Shown here: positions 26,531 to 35,162 of the stretch, piece after piece
How positions within the stretch are numbered: position 1 is the stretch's first letter
Layout: each line of letters starts with the position of its first letter
NCBI GenBank assembly: GCA_964519835.1
Contig: CAZFLD010000021.1
Location: forward strand, 1-60,454
Direction of reading: 5' to 3'
From: CAZFLD01 sp964519835
Lineage (GTDB): Bacteria > Spirochaetota > Spirochaetia > DSM-27196 > CAZFLD01
Length of the DNA: 60,454 nucleotides
Notes under the pieces: model-generated
The model's input: the letters and a program-made list of their open reading frames with translations, nothing else
Databases searched by the model: none
Told to the model about the DNA's origin: nothing
Position numbers and translations under genes: made by a program

Positions 26531-27305
26531 GTACGGTGTTATTTTCCGGATGGCGGCACGGGACCAGCTCGCCTATCTGCCGTCGTTTGTATTTCGGAAC
26601 CTCTTTTTTGTGGTGGTCCTCTTTATCTTCCACTCGCTGTGGCGTGTTGTGTTTGGTGAGCAACCCACTGTTGCGGGTTTTTCCATGAGGCAGGCGCTGT
26701 GGTACCTCACGTTCACCGAGGCAATCGAGCTCTCTCAGTCCCGCATTTTCCGGCCCATCTCCAACGAGGTGAAGGACGGCACGGTGGCCTACGCGTTGGT
26801 GCGGCCCTACTCCTACGGCGTCTACTGGCTCGTGCGGGGTCTTGGGGAGTCGGTGGTAAAGCTGGCGCCGATTCTGGTGGTGGGCTTTCTGTTCGCAACA
26901 CTCTTTGTAGGTCCGTTGCCGGGCTACGTGGCCGCCTTGCCGGCCGGGCTTGTCGTGATGCTCTTGGGGCTTGCGCAGGGACTGCTGCTCCAGACCGTTA
27001 TTGGACTGTTGGCGTTTTGGTTTGAAGAGGTAAGCCCGTTTTTCTGGATACTGCAGAAGCTGGTGTTTGTGCTCGGTGGTATGTTCTTCCCGATCGACTT
27101 TTTCCCTGAGTGGATTCAAGCGTTTGCCAAGCTCTCACCCTTTGCATTTAGCGCCTACTGGCCGGCAACGACGATGGTGGCGTTTAGTGCCGAAAGGTTT
27201 TTCACTACACTGGCCGGGCAGCTCGCGTACATCGGTCTCTTTGCGGCGGTGGCGGTGGCAGTCTACTCGGGCGCCGTTCGGCGGGTGCACGCCCACGGAG
27301 GATAG
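26523..27305 (+). CDS. ABC-2 family permease subunit 1
   Basis: The 260-residue protein has six predicted membrane helices, starting at FVFRNLFFVVVLFIFHSLW and ending LAYIGLFAAVAVAVYSGAVRRV. It shows the ABC-2 (DUF990-like) signature around EISPFFWI-type sequence (EEVSPFFWILQKLVFVLGGMFFPIDFFP). It should pair with the next gene product to form the export channel. It overlaps the ATPase gene and is 2 bp from the next gene, so the three are one operon. No substrate-specific feature is visible. Confidence 0.9.
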   Translation: MRKYGVIFRMAARDQLAYLPSFVFRNLFFVVVLFIFHSLWRVVFGEQPTVAGFSMRQALWYLTFTEAIELSQSRIFRPISNEVKDGTVAYALVRPYSYGVYWLVRGLGESVVKLAPILVVGFLFATLFVGPLPGYVAALPAGLVVMLLGLAQGLLLQTVIGLLAFWFEEVSPFFWILQKLVFVLGGMFFPIDFFPEWIQAFAKLSPFAFSAYWPATTMVAFSAERFFTTLAGQLAYIGLFAAVAVAVYSGAVRRVHAHGG

Positions 27306-27307
27306 TC

Positions 27308-28096
27308 ATGATCAAGATACTCCGCCTTGCCCGGCGCTACGTCGCATTCAACTTGAGCGCGGGCATGGCCTATACAACGAGCTTCCTGATCCAGGTGTTT
27401 GGCATGGCCTTGAACAACGGCGCGTTTATTATCTTTTGGGCGTTTTTGTTCGAGCGCGTCGGCGGCCGTATTGCCGGCTACAACATGACAGACGTGATGT
27501 TCCTGTGGGCAATGACCGCCACGGGATTCGGCGTAAGCGTCGTTGTGTTTGGTAACGCGATGTTTATCTCCCGGCTGATCTACTCCGGCGAGTTGGACGT
27601 GTACCTGCTTCAGCCGAAGCCGGTGCTTGTAAACGTCCTGATGTCGCGGATGATCGTTTCCGGTTGGGGCGACATTGCGTACGGGCTGATACTCTTCGCG
27701 GCGACCCAAACGATGACGGTGCTAAACTGGCTTCTCTTTCTATTGTTCGCGGTTCTGATGGCCCTCGTGGTTACGGCAATTCGGGTGATCTACCACAGCG
27801 TGACGTTTTTTCTCGGCAACGCCGAGGACTTTGCGATGATGGCAAGTGAGCTGGTCATCAGCTTTACGCTCTATCCCGGCGCGATCTTCAAGGGTCCCGT
27901 CCTGATCGCTCTCTACACCCTGGTGCCGGCGGCCCTTGTGGCCTATATTCCCGTTGAGCTGTTTCGCGACGTTGATCTGCCGCGTTTGCTGCTCGTGACG
28001 GCGGCGGACATGGCGATTCTGCTTGTCGCGGTCGGTGTATTCCGCCTGGGACTCAGACGCTACGAGAGCGGCAATCGTATTGGGACACGGCTGTAG
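27308..28096 (+). CDS. ABC-2 family permease subunit 2
   Basis: The 262-residue protein also has six membrane helices and the same family character, with SAGMAYTTSFLIQVFGMALNNGAFIIFWAFLF, FFLGNAEDFAMMASELVISFTLYPGAIFKG and ALVAYIPVELFRD. The YPGAIF and YIPVELFRD positions are typical of the second subunit in this class. It ends the exporter operon; a GC-rich hairpin lies between it and the convergent rhodanese gene. Confidence 0.9.
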   Translation: MIKILRLARRYVAFNLSAGMAYTTSFLIQVFGMALNNGAFIIFWAFLFERVGGRIAGYNMTDVMFLWAMTATGFGVSVVVFGNAMFISRLIYSGELDVYLLQPKPVLVNVLMSRMIVSGWGDIAYGLILFAATQTMTVLNWLLFLLFAVLMALVVTAIRVIYHSVTFFLGNAEDFAMMASELVISFTLYPGAIFKGPVLIALYTLVPAALVAYIPVELFRDVDLPRLLLVTAADMAILLVAVGVFRLGLRRYESGNRIGTRL

Positions 28097-28147
28097 GGAC
28101 GGACGGCACGCCGGCGGCGGCGCGACTCTATGCGGCGGCGCGGCGGC

Positions 28148-28178
28148 GCGGCGGCCGCAAAAAACGGACGGCCGCCGC
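28148..28178. terminator. GC-rich hairpin between convergent genes
   Basis: GCGGCGGCCG (28148-28157) pairs with CGGCCGCCGC (28169-28178) around an 11-base loop containing six A. It sits in the 120-bp gap between the convergent permease and rhodanese genes. There is no T-run after the stem on either strand, so a bidirectional terminator role is tentative. Confidence 0.45.
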
Positions 28179-28216
28179 CGGAACTGGTGCGCGGTCCAAA
28201 GCGCCGCAACCCGCCT

Positions 28217-29098
28217 TTAGTACGGGTTCGCCCCACGGACCGTCGGCCCGTCCTTGTGCACCCACTCGGTAAAGGAGCCCTCGTAGACCCGGACATTTGG
28301 GTAGCCCAAGTACCACTTAAAAAACATAAAGGCCGCCGTGGCCTCTCGGGCGGTTCCGCAGGAGCAGATTATCGTCTTGTTTGGTGACGCTCCCACGCGG
28401 TCGGCGATCTCGTGGAGCTCTTTGTCGTCCTTGAGAAGCCGAGAGTTCTCCGGCGTCATAAGGTCGCGCCACGGCAGATTGACTGCTCCGGGGATGTGTC
28501 CCTGCTTAGGCCACGGTCCTTTGCCCTTGTAGATGCCCGACGGTCTGTTGTCCAAGAGCAGGACATCGTCGCGATCCTTGATCTCGACCAGCTCGTCGTA
28601 GTCGACCACATATTCCGAACGCACGCCGAGCTTGAAATCCGCGTCGCCCCCGTGAGGATACTCTTGGGAGATGGGCCTGCCCTCGGCCTTCCATTTCTCG
28701 AGGCCGCCGTCGAGAATACGGACGTCGTTGTGGCCAAAGCGGGCAAAGGTGTAGGCGAGCATCGTCTGTTCGAGGCCGTCGCCGTAGCCGCTGAACACAC
28801 CCGCCGCCGTGTACACGACGGTGGTTTTGGTGCCGTCGATCCCGACTCTATCGAGGATCTGCTTCATGGCATTATCGGGGATGTAGGTTGCCGGCAGGCC
28901 GTCTTTGGGCACGCGGAGCGCCTTATCATTTAAATAGTACGCGCCGGGAATGTGCTCGGTGAAGTAGTCGTGGACGTCGGGTTGGCTATCTACGATGTGG
29001 ATCTCGTCGCTGCCGAGCCGATCCGCGAGCCACTGTGTATCCACCACCGATACGATGGTCCTGTCACCGGAATTCTCCGGACTATGTGTATGCGCCAT
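28217..29098 (-). CDS. Two-domain rhodanese sulfurtransferase
   Basis: The 293-residue protein has two rhodanese domains. The first (about residues 15-145) has the fold motifs but lacks the catalytic Cys (VVYTAAGVFSGY). The second (about 160-285) has the active-site loop CSCGTAR beginning at Cys245, preceded by DNRPSGIYKG and HIPGAVNLPW. Such enzymes pass sulfane sulfur from thiosulfate or mercaptopyruvate to cyanide or other acceptors, usually in the cytoplasm. The arrangement of an inactive N-domain with an active C-domain is typical. It is divergent from the D-threonine aldolase-like gene. Confidence 0.93.
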   Translation of the reverse strand: MAHTHSPENSGDRTIVSVVDTQWLADRLGSDEIHIVDSQPDVHDYFTEHIPGAYYLNDKALRVPKDGLPATYIPDNAMKQILDRVGIDGTKTTVVYTAAGVFSGYGDGLEQTMLAYTFARFGHNDVRILDGGLEKWKAEGRPISQEYPHGGDADFKLGVRSEYVVDYDELVEIKDRDDVLLLDNRPSGIYKGKGPWPKQGHIPGAVNLPWRDLMTPENSRLLKDDKELHEIADRVGASPNKTIICSCGTAREATAAFMFFKWYLGYPNVRVYEGSFTEWVHKDGPTVRGANPY

Positions 29099-29189
29099 GG
29101 GCGCCTCCTTAGTATTGGGGTATGGGTTCTCAGGTACAAGCTACTGCCGCCGCCGCGAATCGTCGAGCGGCGATTGCGCCGTGGGTCCC

Positions 29190-29218
29190 TTGCCACGGGA
29201 TCGGCGCCGTGGTCCAAT
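29190..29218 (+). promoter_or_regulatory. Promoter of the D-threonine aldolase-like gene, probably leaderless
   Basis: TTGCCA (29190-29195), a 17-bp spacer and TCCAAT (29213-29218) are followed seven bases later by the ATG at 29226. No ribosome binding site lies between. Confidence 0.55.
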
Positions 29219-29225
29219 CACCGTC

Positions 29226-30398
29226 ATGAGTGATTCTGGGCAAGCGACTCGTCAAAGGTGGTATGAGATCGAGGACGCGGGGACCACAGCCTCCCCAACG
29301 CTTCTTGTGTACAGGAATCGAGTCATTTCAAACATCGAGACGGCAATTTCGCTCGTGGGATCGCCCGATCGCCTTCGACCCCACGTCAAGACCCACAAGA
29401 GTGCGGAGGTTGTGCGCCTCCACATCGATCGTGGTGTGTCCCACTTCAAGTGCGCTACGGTGGTCGAGGCACAAATGCTGGCTGAGGCTGGGGCGTCCGA
29501 CGTACTTCTGGCCTATCAGCCGGTCGGACCGACCATCCGCGCCTTCCTCGAGTTGGCGGGAACGATGCGAGGCACGCGGTTCTCCTGTCTTGTGGACGAA
29601 CCCGCGGTTTTGGACAGTATAGATTTGCTGGCTGAGCGCACCGGGGCGAACGTTTGTGTATACCTCGACTTGGACGTGGGCATGCATCGTACCGGAATCG
29701 CGCAGCGAGAACGCGCGGTCGCGCTATACAAACGGATCGCCGGCGCGCGCTGGGTTACAGTGGGCGGCGTGCATGCATACGACGGCCATACCACGGCCCG
29801 GGACATTGAAGGGCGTAACAAACAGGCGAGACAGGCGCGCGAGGACGTGTTTGCGCTGGTTGCGGAGCTGGGGACCGCGGGCGTGCAGGTGCCGGAGGTG
29901 ATCTTCAGCGGCACACCCGGATTTCCGTGCCATGCGGCGGCCCTGGGCGGGGCCGACGCTCCTGGCGAACGCGGAGCCGGCGGCACGACCACCGTTCGCC
30001 TGTCGCCCGGCACATATGCCTACTTCGATTGGGGCTATGCCGAGGCGTACCCGGACCTCCCCTTTGTGCCTGCGGCCCTTGTATTGGGTCGGGTCATCAG
30101 CGTGCGCGAAGCCGGGCAATTTACCATCGATGTGGGCAGCAAGTCGATCTGTGCCGATCCGCCGGGGGACCGCGGCATGATTCTCAACCTAAACGGCGCC
30201 CGGCCGGGCAGGCAAAGCGAGGAGCACTGGGAGATCTCTATCGAGCCGTCGCGGACCCCAACCGTCGGGCAGGTGATCTATGTGTGGCCGCGTCACATTT
30301 GTACAAGTGTGGAGCACTACGACACGGTGACGGTTGTAGAGGACGCCCGACGGCTTACGTCGTGGCCCGTGAACGCCCGCGGTCACCTGAAGACCTAA
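29226..30398 (+). CDS. D-threonine aldolase / D-serine dehydratase-like PLP enzyme
   Basis: The 390-residue protein has an N-terminal alanine-racemase-type TIM barrel. Lys55 in RPHVKTHK is the probable PLP-binding lysine. CVYLDLDVGMHRTGI, VGGVHAYDGH and SGTPGFP follow in the barrel. The C-terminal domain has SPGTYAYFDWGYAE and WPRHICTSVEHYD, whose His and Cys bind the second metal in DSD1-type enzymes. Relatives cleave D-threonine to glycine and acetaldehyde or deaminate D-serine; sequence alone does not separate these. A Gly/Ala-rich insert (GGADAPGERGAGGTT) lies between the domains. It is followed by the DNA glycosylase gene after 105 bp with that gene's own promoter. Confidence 0.88.
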   Translation: MSDSGQATRQRWYEIEDAGTTASPTLLVYRNRVISNIETAISLVGSPDRLRPHVKTHKSAEVVRLHIDRGVSHFKCATVVEAQMLAEAGASDVLLAYQPVGPTIRAFLELAGTMRGTRFSCLVDEPAVLDSIDLLAERTGANVCVYLDLDVGMHRTGIAQRERAVALYKRIAGARWVTVGGVHAYDGHTTARDIEGRNKQARQAREDVFALVAELGTAGVQVPEVIFSGTPGFPCHAAALGGADAPGERGAGGTTTVRLSPGTYAYFDWGYAEAYPDLPFVPAALVLGRVISVREAGQFTIDVGSKSICADPPGDRGMILNLNGARPGRQSEEHWEISIEPSRTPTVGQVIYVWPRHICTSVEHYDTVTVVEDARRLTSWPVNARGHLKT

Positions 30399-30467
30399 AC
30401 CGCCCGTTTCCGACACGATTTATTGTCATGGCTCGAACGTCCTCGAGCCAAAACCTGCTCAGCAGCC

Positions 30468-30496
30468 TTGCGCCCTATCGGAGAGCGTCGTAAGCT
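30468..30496 (+). promoter_or_regulatory. Promoter of the alkC gene, probably leaderless
   Basis: TTGCGC (30468-30473), a 17-bp spacer and TAAGCT (30491-30496) are followed seven bases later by the ATG at 30504. Confidence 0.5.
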
Positions 30497-30503
30497 GAAG
30501 GTC

Positions 30504-31667
30504 ATGGCAAAATCAGCCCCTGCCTCGCCTGACGTTCCCGATCAGTTTTTGTTCCGAGATGCCTTTAACACCGACGTTGTCGACTACATTGCAGACGGCT
30601 TGGCCAATGCGCGCCCGGTGGTGGACGCGGACGGCTTTCGGCGAAAGGCCCTGTGCGGCCTGGAAGACTTAAACTACCTAGACAGAGCACGACACATTGT
30701 TGTGGCGCTGGAATCGGTCTTGCCCACGGATTTTCCAAAGGCCTCGCGCGTCCTCATCTCCTCACTTGGCCCGGAGCCGAATACGGAGCAGCTCCAGGGA
30801 TTCGACGGCTTTTACGTGATGCCGCTATGTATGTACGTCTCGCGCCACGGAATGGATCATCCGGACATAAGCTTGAATACACTCTACGAGATGACCAAGC
30901 GATTCTCGGCTGAGTCCGACATTCGCCCATTTATTGAGCGCTACCCCGAAAAGACGTTACGCTTCCTCGCGGAGCTAACCGAGGATCCCAGCCCATTCGC
31001 TCGCCGGCTTGCATCCGAGGGAACCCGCCCGCGTTTGCCCCTTGCGCCACGCCTGCCGCGGTTCCAGGAGGATCCGACCCAGGTGATTCGCCTCCTCGAC
31101 CGGCTCTACACCGACGGCAACCAAATGGTACGAAGGTCGGTGGCAAATTGCATTAACGACATCAGCAAAGACAATCCCGAGATTGCGGTGGAAACCGTTG
31201 CCCGCTGGCAAGCAGAGAATCCAGGGCCGCGCACGGAGTGGATTGTCCGGCACGGACTCCGCACTCTTATCAAGGCGGGCCATACCGGCGCGCTCGAAAC
31301 CCTCGGCTACCGGTACACGGATCTGGCGGTAAGCAAGCTGTCGCTTTCGAACACCGGCGTCACGCTTGGCGACAACCTTACGTTTAGCTTCGCGATTGGC
31401 CATAACCTATCAGAGGAGGTTCGGGTTGCGCTGAACTACGTCATCCACTTTGTAAAGGCCAACGGCAAGCAAAAGCCAAAAGTATTTCGTCTGCCGGATA
31501 AGGTCGTGGACCCCGATACAAAGCAAAAAATCTCCAAGACCCACAAGTTCCTCCCGTACAAAAACCAGAGCTTTTACCCCGGAACTCACAAAATCGAGAT
31601 CGTGGCCAACGGCAAATCCGTCGCGTGCGCGGATTTCGAGCTGCGTGTGCCGGCGGACGGACAATAA
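30504..31667 (+). CDS. alkC: AlkC-type DNA alkylation repair glycosylase
   Basis: The 387-residue protein has the HEAT-like repeat fold of the AlkC/AlkD family, about residues 20-270. Family stretches include HPDISLNTLYEMTKRFSAESDIRPFIERYPEKTL, FARRLASEGTRPRLPLAPRLPRF and VRRSVANCINDISKDNPE. The last 100 residues (LSLSNTGVTLGDNLTFSFAIGHN to HKIEIVANGKSVACADFELRV) form the Ig-like domain that separates AlkC from AlkD. AlkC removes methylated bases such as 3-methyladenine and 3-methylcytosine. The start at 30504 matches the promoter; the open frame from 30423 is not needed. The methyltransferase gene follows 2 bp after the stop. Confidence 0.9.
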   Translation: MAKSAPASPDVPDQFLFRDAFNTDVVDYIADGLANARPVVDADGFRRKALCGLEDLNYLDRARHIVVALESVLPTDFPKASRVLISSLGPEPNTEQLQGFDGFYVMPLCMYVSRHGMDHPDISLNTLYEMTKRFSAESDIRPFIERYPEKTLRFLAELTEDPSPFARRLASEGTRPRLPLAPRLPRFQEDPTQVIRLLDRLYTDGNQMVRRSVANCINDISKDNPEIAVETVARWQAENPGPRTEWIVRHGLRTLIKAGHTGALETLGYRYTDLAVSKLSLSNTGVTLGDNLTFSFAIGHNLSEEVRVALNYVIHFVKANGKQKPKVFRLPDKVVDPDTKQKISKTHKFLPYKNQSFYPGTHKIEIVANGKSVACADFELRVPADGQ

Positions 31668-31669
31668 AC

Positions 31670-32707
31670 ATGCGTCGCCACGTCTTGGTCCAAATGCTTC
31701 AACTCGGCTTGGCGGGAATCCCAACGGACATCGGGAAGCTCGAGAAGGAGTTCGAGGTCTTTTTTGGGGTGCCTCCGGACAAGGGAGAACCTTCTCGCTC
31801 GATCGAGGGGCTCATCGGCGAGGGCCTGGTAGAGAAGGACAAGCACGGGACCTTGTCGCTCAGCGCCTCGGGGCGCCAAGCGGCACATGGAGAGATGATT
31901 GAATTTGGGTTCGAAGAAGGCTACAAGCGCCTTGCCACAGGCGAGGTCGATCGGGCCTATCGAAAGGCGGTGGAAGACCGAACCGGCTCGGTCGGCATGG
32001 CGTCCGCCACGGAGCTCGAGACTATCGCCCGCGAGGTAGGACGGCTCGCAGGGCCGGTGGTCGACATCGGTTGCGGCGACGGGCGTACCACCCGGTACCT
32101 CGCGAAGGCCGCCGGCACCCGATTCATCGGCGTCGATCGCTCCGCGGACGTCATCGACCTGGCACGTAGGGGCACGCCCGAGACCGGGCCGGAATTCTTT
32201 GTGCACGACATGAACGATGTCGCGGGCATCTGGGCGCTCGCGTCGGCGGGTCCGGCCTCCGCCGTAATGATCGACTCCATCTACTTCGCCGGCGATACGC
32301 CCAAGGAAGAGGCCAAAGAAGAGGCCAAGGAAGAGGCCAGAGAAGAGGCCGCACAAGAGAGGCTTGCCACGGCGGTTTACGAGCATTGCCGTCCACGCGG
32401 CGGGCTGGTGGCGACCTACAGCGTCTTTGCCTCGGGCGACGAGTCCCCGGGGCTCAGGAGCGACGCTACACCCCTCGCACGCGTTGCCAACGAGGCCGGC
32501 ATCGAGGCGACCTGTCACGACGTAACCGCCCCACAGGCGGACCTGTGGGCCAAAAAAGTCGAGATCATCGATAGCTTTCGAGATCGGTACTACGCCGAGA
32601 AGTCGGCATATCTGTACTGGGAAGCACGAAACGAGCATGCCATGATTGCGAAGCTCTGCGCCGCGGGTCGCTCCGCTCGTTTTGTGTACGTGCTCCCCCG
32701 GAGGTAG
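31670..32707 (+). CDS. SAM-dependent methyltransferase with N-terminal winged-helix region
   Basis: The 345-residue protein starts with a probable winged helix (about residues 1-75, with IEGLIGEGLVEKDKHGTLSLSASG). The Rossmann methyltransferase domain follows, with motif I VDIGCGDG at 131-138 and a VDRSAD acidic position. A low-complexity insert of KEEA repeats (TPKEEAKEEAKEEAREEA) interrupts the domain after SIYFAGD. Substrate unknown. It is 2 bp behind alkC and is probably co-transcribed, suggesting a link with damage repair, but this is only context. Codon-level repeats in the insert suggest slippage expansion. Confidence 0.82.
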   Translation: MRRHVLVQMLQLGLAGIPTDIGKLEKEFEVFFGVPPDKGEPSRSIEGLIGEGLVEKDKHGTLSLSASGRQAAHGEMIEFGFEEGYKRLATGEVDRAYRKAVEDRTGSVGMASATELETIAREVGRLAGPVVDIGCGDGRTTRYLAKAAGTRFIGVDRSADVIDLARRGTPETGPEFFVHDMNDVAGIWALASAGPASAVMIDSIYFAGDTPKEEAKEEAKEEAREEAAQERLATAVYEHCRPRGGLVATYSVFASGDESPGLRSDATPLARVANEAGIEATCHDVTAPQADLWAKKVEIIDSFRDRYYAEKSAYLYWEARNEHAMIAKLCAAGRSARFVYVLPRR

Positions 32708-32729
32708 CGAATAGGGGCCGGCGAGGTTT

Positions 32730-32946
32730 CTCCCCGGGGAGGTGGCGGACAATCGCCTTGGGCGCTTTCAAAGGCCTTTCTTCGCTCGGCCACCAACGCT
32801 CGCTGTCGCGGGATTGTCCGGTAGTCCTCGTCCCGAACGGGCTCCCAGGGCGCCAGGTGCTCCCGGTTCACCGTGTAGTAGCGAAGAAGCAAGGAGACGT
32901 CGTCGGGTTCCGCGATATCGATTAGGCTTTGTGTGGTCTGGATCAT
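32730..32946 (-). pseudogene. Truncated GNAT (RimJ/RimL-type) acetyltransferase fragment
   Basis: From ATG at 32946, about 66 residues match the N-terminus of ribosomal-protein acetyltransferases (IAEPDDVSLLLRYYTVNREHLAPWEPVRDEDYRT, then QRALVAERRKAF). The match stops at about 32745, and the frame then runs antisense into the methyltransferase gene to 32590. The acetyl-CoA-binding half is missing, so the piece cannot be active. It lies beside the broken baeRF gene and marks a deletion or rearrangement point. Confidence 0.75.
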
Positions 32947-33048
32947 TGGCCGGTCAACCCGGGAAGCGGCTTGGCCTTTGGGTCATCCTTTGGCCGAATC
33001 ATACCACGGGGCGGTGTTCAAGACGACGAACTCACCGTTGAGGAGTCC

Positions 33049-33982
33049 GTCGATCTGGGAGCCGAGCGCCGGCACAGGGCTTGCAACGCCTAACGGCAGG
33101 AGATGCGGGTGCCGGTTGCGTTTCGGGAGCAGGCGATTGTCGGCGACCGATACAGCATCCGTCCCCTCGTCGAACCCGCGACGAGCAATATCCGGTACGC
33201 GATTCTTGTTAACTGTCATCAACCCTGGTGCTGTGCAATCATTATCTCCCGGCGCCGCAAGCGTTTGGAGTGCCTATGCAGTCCGAGTCGCGCAAGCTGT
33301 ACACCGCTACCCGTAACTCCTTGACAGACAGTCAGCTTGTATTCTGTCCAGCACCAGGGTTAGTGACACATCCCGATTCTTGCGCTGTCGGAGGGAGGAG
33401 TTGCGTTCTATGAAGCTGACAATTCTCACCTGCAACCCATCGACGTGCCGGACCTCCCGGAGGACCTGTGCACCGTTCTTCGTTTTGACGATTTTGAGAA
33501 GTCCCTGCAGCCGCACCAAACGGAAGCGGGGGGAGCACGACCTATTCCTCAAACGATTTGTTGATGCCGTTGCGCCTGCCGTTGACAGGCTCCTAGCTGG
33601 AAAGCCTATTCCGTTGGTGTTGGTGGGCGCAGAGGACGTCATCGGACGCGTTGCCGATGCGCTTAGCTACCGCCACCTTCTTCCCGATCGACTGGTCAAA
33701 GACCCCCACTCCATCTCCGCCGACGAATTGTTGCAGGTCGGCCGGCGATTAGTCGAGCGCGAGGTTGAACGAAGGAAGTCGGCACTCCTCGAGCGTGCGG
33801 AGTCGGCACAACTGGTCAAAAATCCCCATGCGGCGGTGGAGGCCGCGGTGGAGACTCGGGTGGACGTGCTGATTGCCGACCGTGACGCGGACGTTCGTGG
33901 CCGGTGGATTCCGTCGGAAGGAGTGCATGTAGAGGCCGACCCAAATGTGGCGGCCGCGGCCGACGACTTGGTAGCCGGTTAG
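33049..33982 (+). pseudogene. baeRF-type (archaeo-eukaryotic release factor-like) gene, broken
   Basis: Pieces of one gene can be followed. A possible N-terminal scrap is IWEPSAGTGLATP. MRVPVAFREQAIVGDRYSIRPLVEPATSNIRYAIL (33103 onward) follows, then, after the inserted element, ALSEGGVAFYEADNSHLQPIDVPDLPEDLCTVLRFDDFEKSLQPHQTEAGG, and finally FLKRFVDAVAPAVDRLLAGKPIPLVLVGAEDVIG to the stop at 33982. These match bacterial homologues of the eRF1 family in order. Lesions: the first 100 or so residues are lost, a frameshift near 33090, the 165-bp element at 33209-33373, and a frameshift at a run of G near 33530. Removing the element and one 9-bp repeat restores the local frame exactly. Confidence 0.78.
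33209..33373 (+). mobile_element. MITE-like element, copy 1
   Basis: This 165-bp non-coding element has inverted ends (TGTCATCAACCCTGGTGC at the left, complement of TGTCACTAACCCTGGTGC at the right) and is flanked by 9-bp direct repeats CGATTCTTG (33200-33208 and 33374-33382). It is about 70-80 percent alike by eye to the reverse complement of the element at 48619-48782, most strongly over the right-hand 100 bp. It codes for no protein and must have moved with help from a transposase elsewhere. It splits the baeRF-type gene. Confidence 0.88.
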
Positions 33983-34068
33983 CTCATGCCGGTTTGGCCA
34001 TCGCGCCAAGTCGACCGTGCGCACGTGTGCCGGCCGTACGGACTCACCACGACGATAGAGGCCCGTTT

Positions 34069-35037
34069 CTATCTGCGGCGGACTCCATGAATCCGACGCT
34101 CGAGGCGCCTTGCCCAGACCGCCGCGAACGCAAGCACAAGGCGCGGCACCGTGACCCAAAACGCCGACACGCCAAGCGCAACGAAGAGCAGGGTGTCCTC
34201 GAGCAGCGAATGAGAAATGGCAATGTGGTGATTGAGGAGGTCTCCATCTTCGCGGGACAACCGCCCTTCCGCCACCTCCCTACGGAGCACACCGGCTCCG
34301 TAGGCAAGGCCTAAGGTGTTGGACACAACCCACAAAAACGCCGTCTCCCGCGGCAACCCAAACACCCGCACAACAGGGCCCAAGCGCTTTCCCAGCCATC
34401 TTGTTGCGCCCAGCTCCTGCAAGACGTGCTCCACTATCATCAACGCCACGAGAATAAGTGCGACGCGGACGATAAGCAGCAGGCTCGAAACCGCCCACGC
34501 CCCGAGCGCGGGCAAAAAACCTTCGCCGCTTTCGGCAGACTCAACAACGGTCACCAGAAAAGCAGGAGTTTTGCTTGCGAGCTCGGTCGGCAACAATAGG
34601 CTTAGGGCAAAACCCGCCGCAAGTCCGGAGAGCAGACGAAGGAGAATCATCCGAATGGGTTTGCTCCCCGTCGAGCTCAAGACCGCAATCTCCACAAGAA
34701 AGTTATGCGCGATCAGACCCACTATGGCCAGAATCGTCACTTCTCTGAGATTTAGTGCCAGCTCCGCCATAACTGCAATCGCCGAGTAGAGATTGATAAG
34801 CAAAGAGGAGAGAAATACCAGTGCCGCCGAACCGGGGAGGTCGAGGGCGGTGAACAGCGGCGACAGCCACGAGCCGAGCACGTCAAGCGCACCACTCCAT
34901 CGAAGGAGCAGCACCACAAAGGAGACCGGCAGCATTATCGATAGCAACCAGGCAGTGGTCTTGAGACCTACCCGAACTCCGGCGCGAACCGCGCGGAGCA
35001 GCCGGCGTCGCAGGCCTTTTAGTTTGTCCGCTTCCAT
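34069..35037 (-). CDS. Nucleoside-recognition (Gate-domain) membrane protein
   Basis: The 322-residue protein has about eight membrane helices and a Gate/nucleoside-recognition character. It has LSIMLPVSFVVLLLRWSGALDVLGSWLSPLF and LPGSAALVFLSSLLINLYSAIAVMAEL early on. RETAFLWVVSNTLGLAYGAGVL and NHHIAISHSLLEDTLLFVALGV come late. Relatives include YjiH- and spore maturation-like proteins; the transported compound is not known. The start at 35037 (MEADKLKGL) is chosen because the upstream part of the open frame is not membrane-like. An AT-rich GTATACA lies just before the start. It follows the CNB-CPBP gene by about 125 bp on the same strand. Confidence 0.82.
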   Translation of the reverse strand: MEADKLKGLRRRLLRAVRAGVRVGLKTTAWLLSIMLPVSFVVLLLRWSGALDVLGSWLSPLFTALDLPGSAALVFLSSLLINLYSAIAVMAELALNLREVTILAIVGLIAHNFLVEIAVLSSTGSKPIRMILLRLLSGLAAGFALSLLLPTELASKTPAFLVTVVESAESGEGFLPALGAWAVSSLLLIVRVALILVALMIVEHVLQELGATRWLGKRLGPVVRVFGLPRETAFLWVVSNTLGLAYGAGVLRREVAEGRLSREDGDLLNHHIAISHSLLEDTLLFVALGVSAFWVTVPRLVLAFAAVWARRLERRIHGVRRR

Positions 35038-35162
35038 GGGAGTTGTATACTCCGCTGCGCGGGGGCACTTTGTCAAAACCGGAGGAGGCCTATGGGAAAG
35101 CACGTCCGAGCTTCCTCGGATGCTTGCGCCGGCGAGTTTATTGGATTCTATCCGCCGTGGCT

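Noticed and set aside
30430..30449. Hairpin GGCTCGA-N6-TCGAGCC before alkC
   Set aside because: Only seven base pairs and no T-run; it overlaps no promoter box.
32983..33222. 79-residue minus-strand frame as a gene
   Set aside because: It is antisense to the baeRF remnant and ends at the edge of the inserted element.
33307..33642. 111-residue minus-strand frame as a gene
   Set aside because: It runs through the element end and antisense to the baeRF remnant; no family pattern.
35040..35075. TTGACA plus GTATACA as a promoter for the nucleoside-recognition gene
   Set aside because: The spacer is 21 bp, too long for a standard promoter, so it is only mentioned as an AT-rich site.
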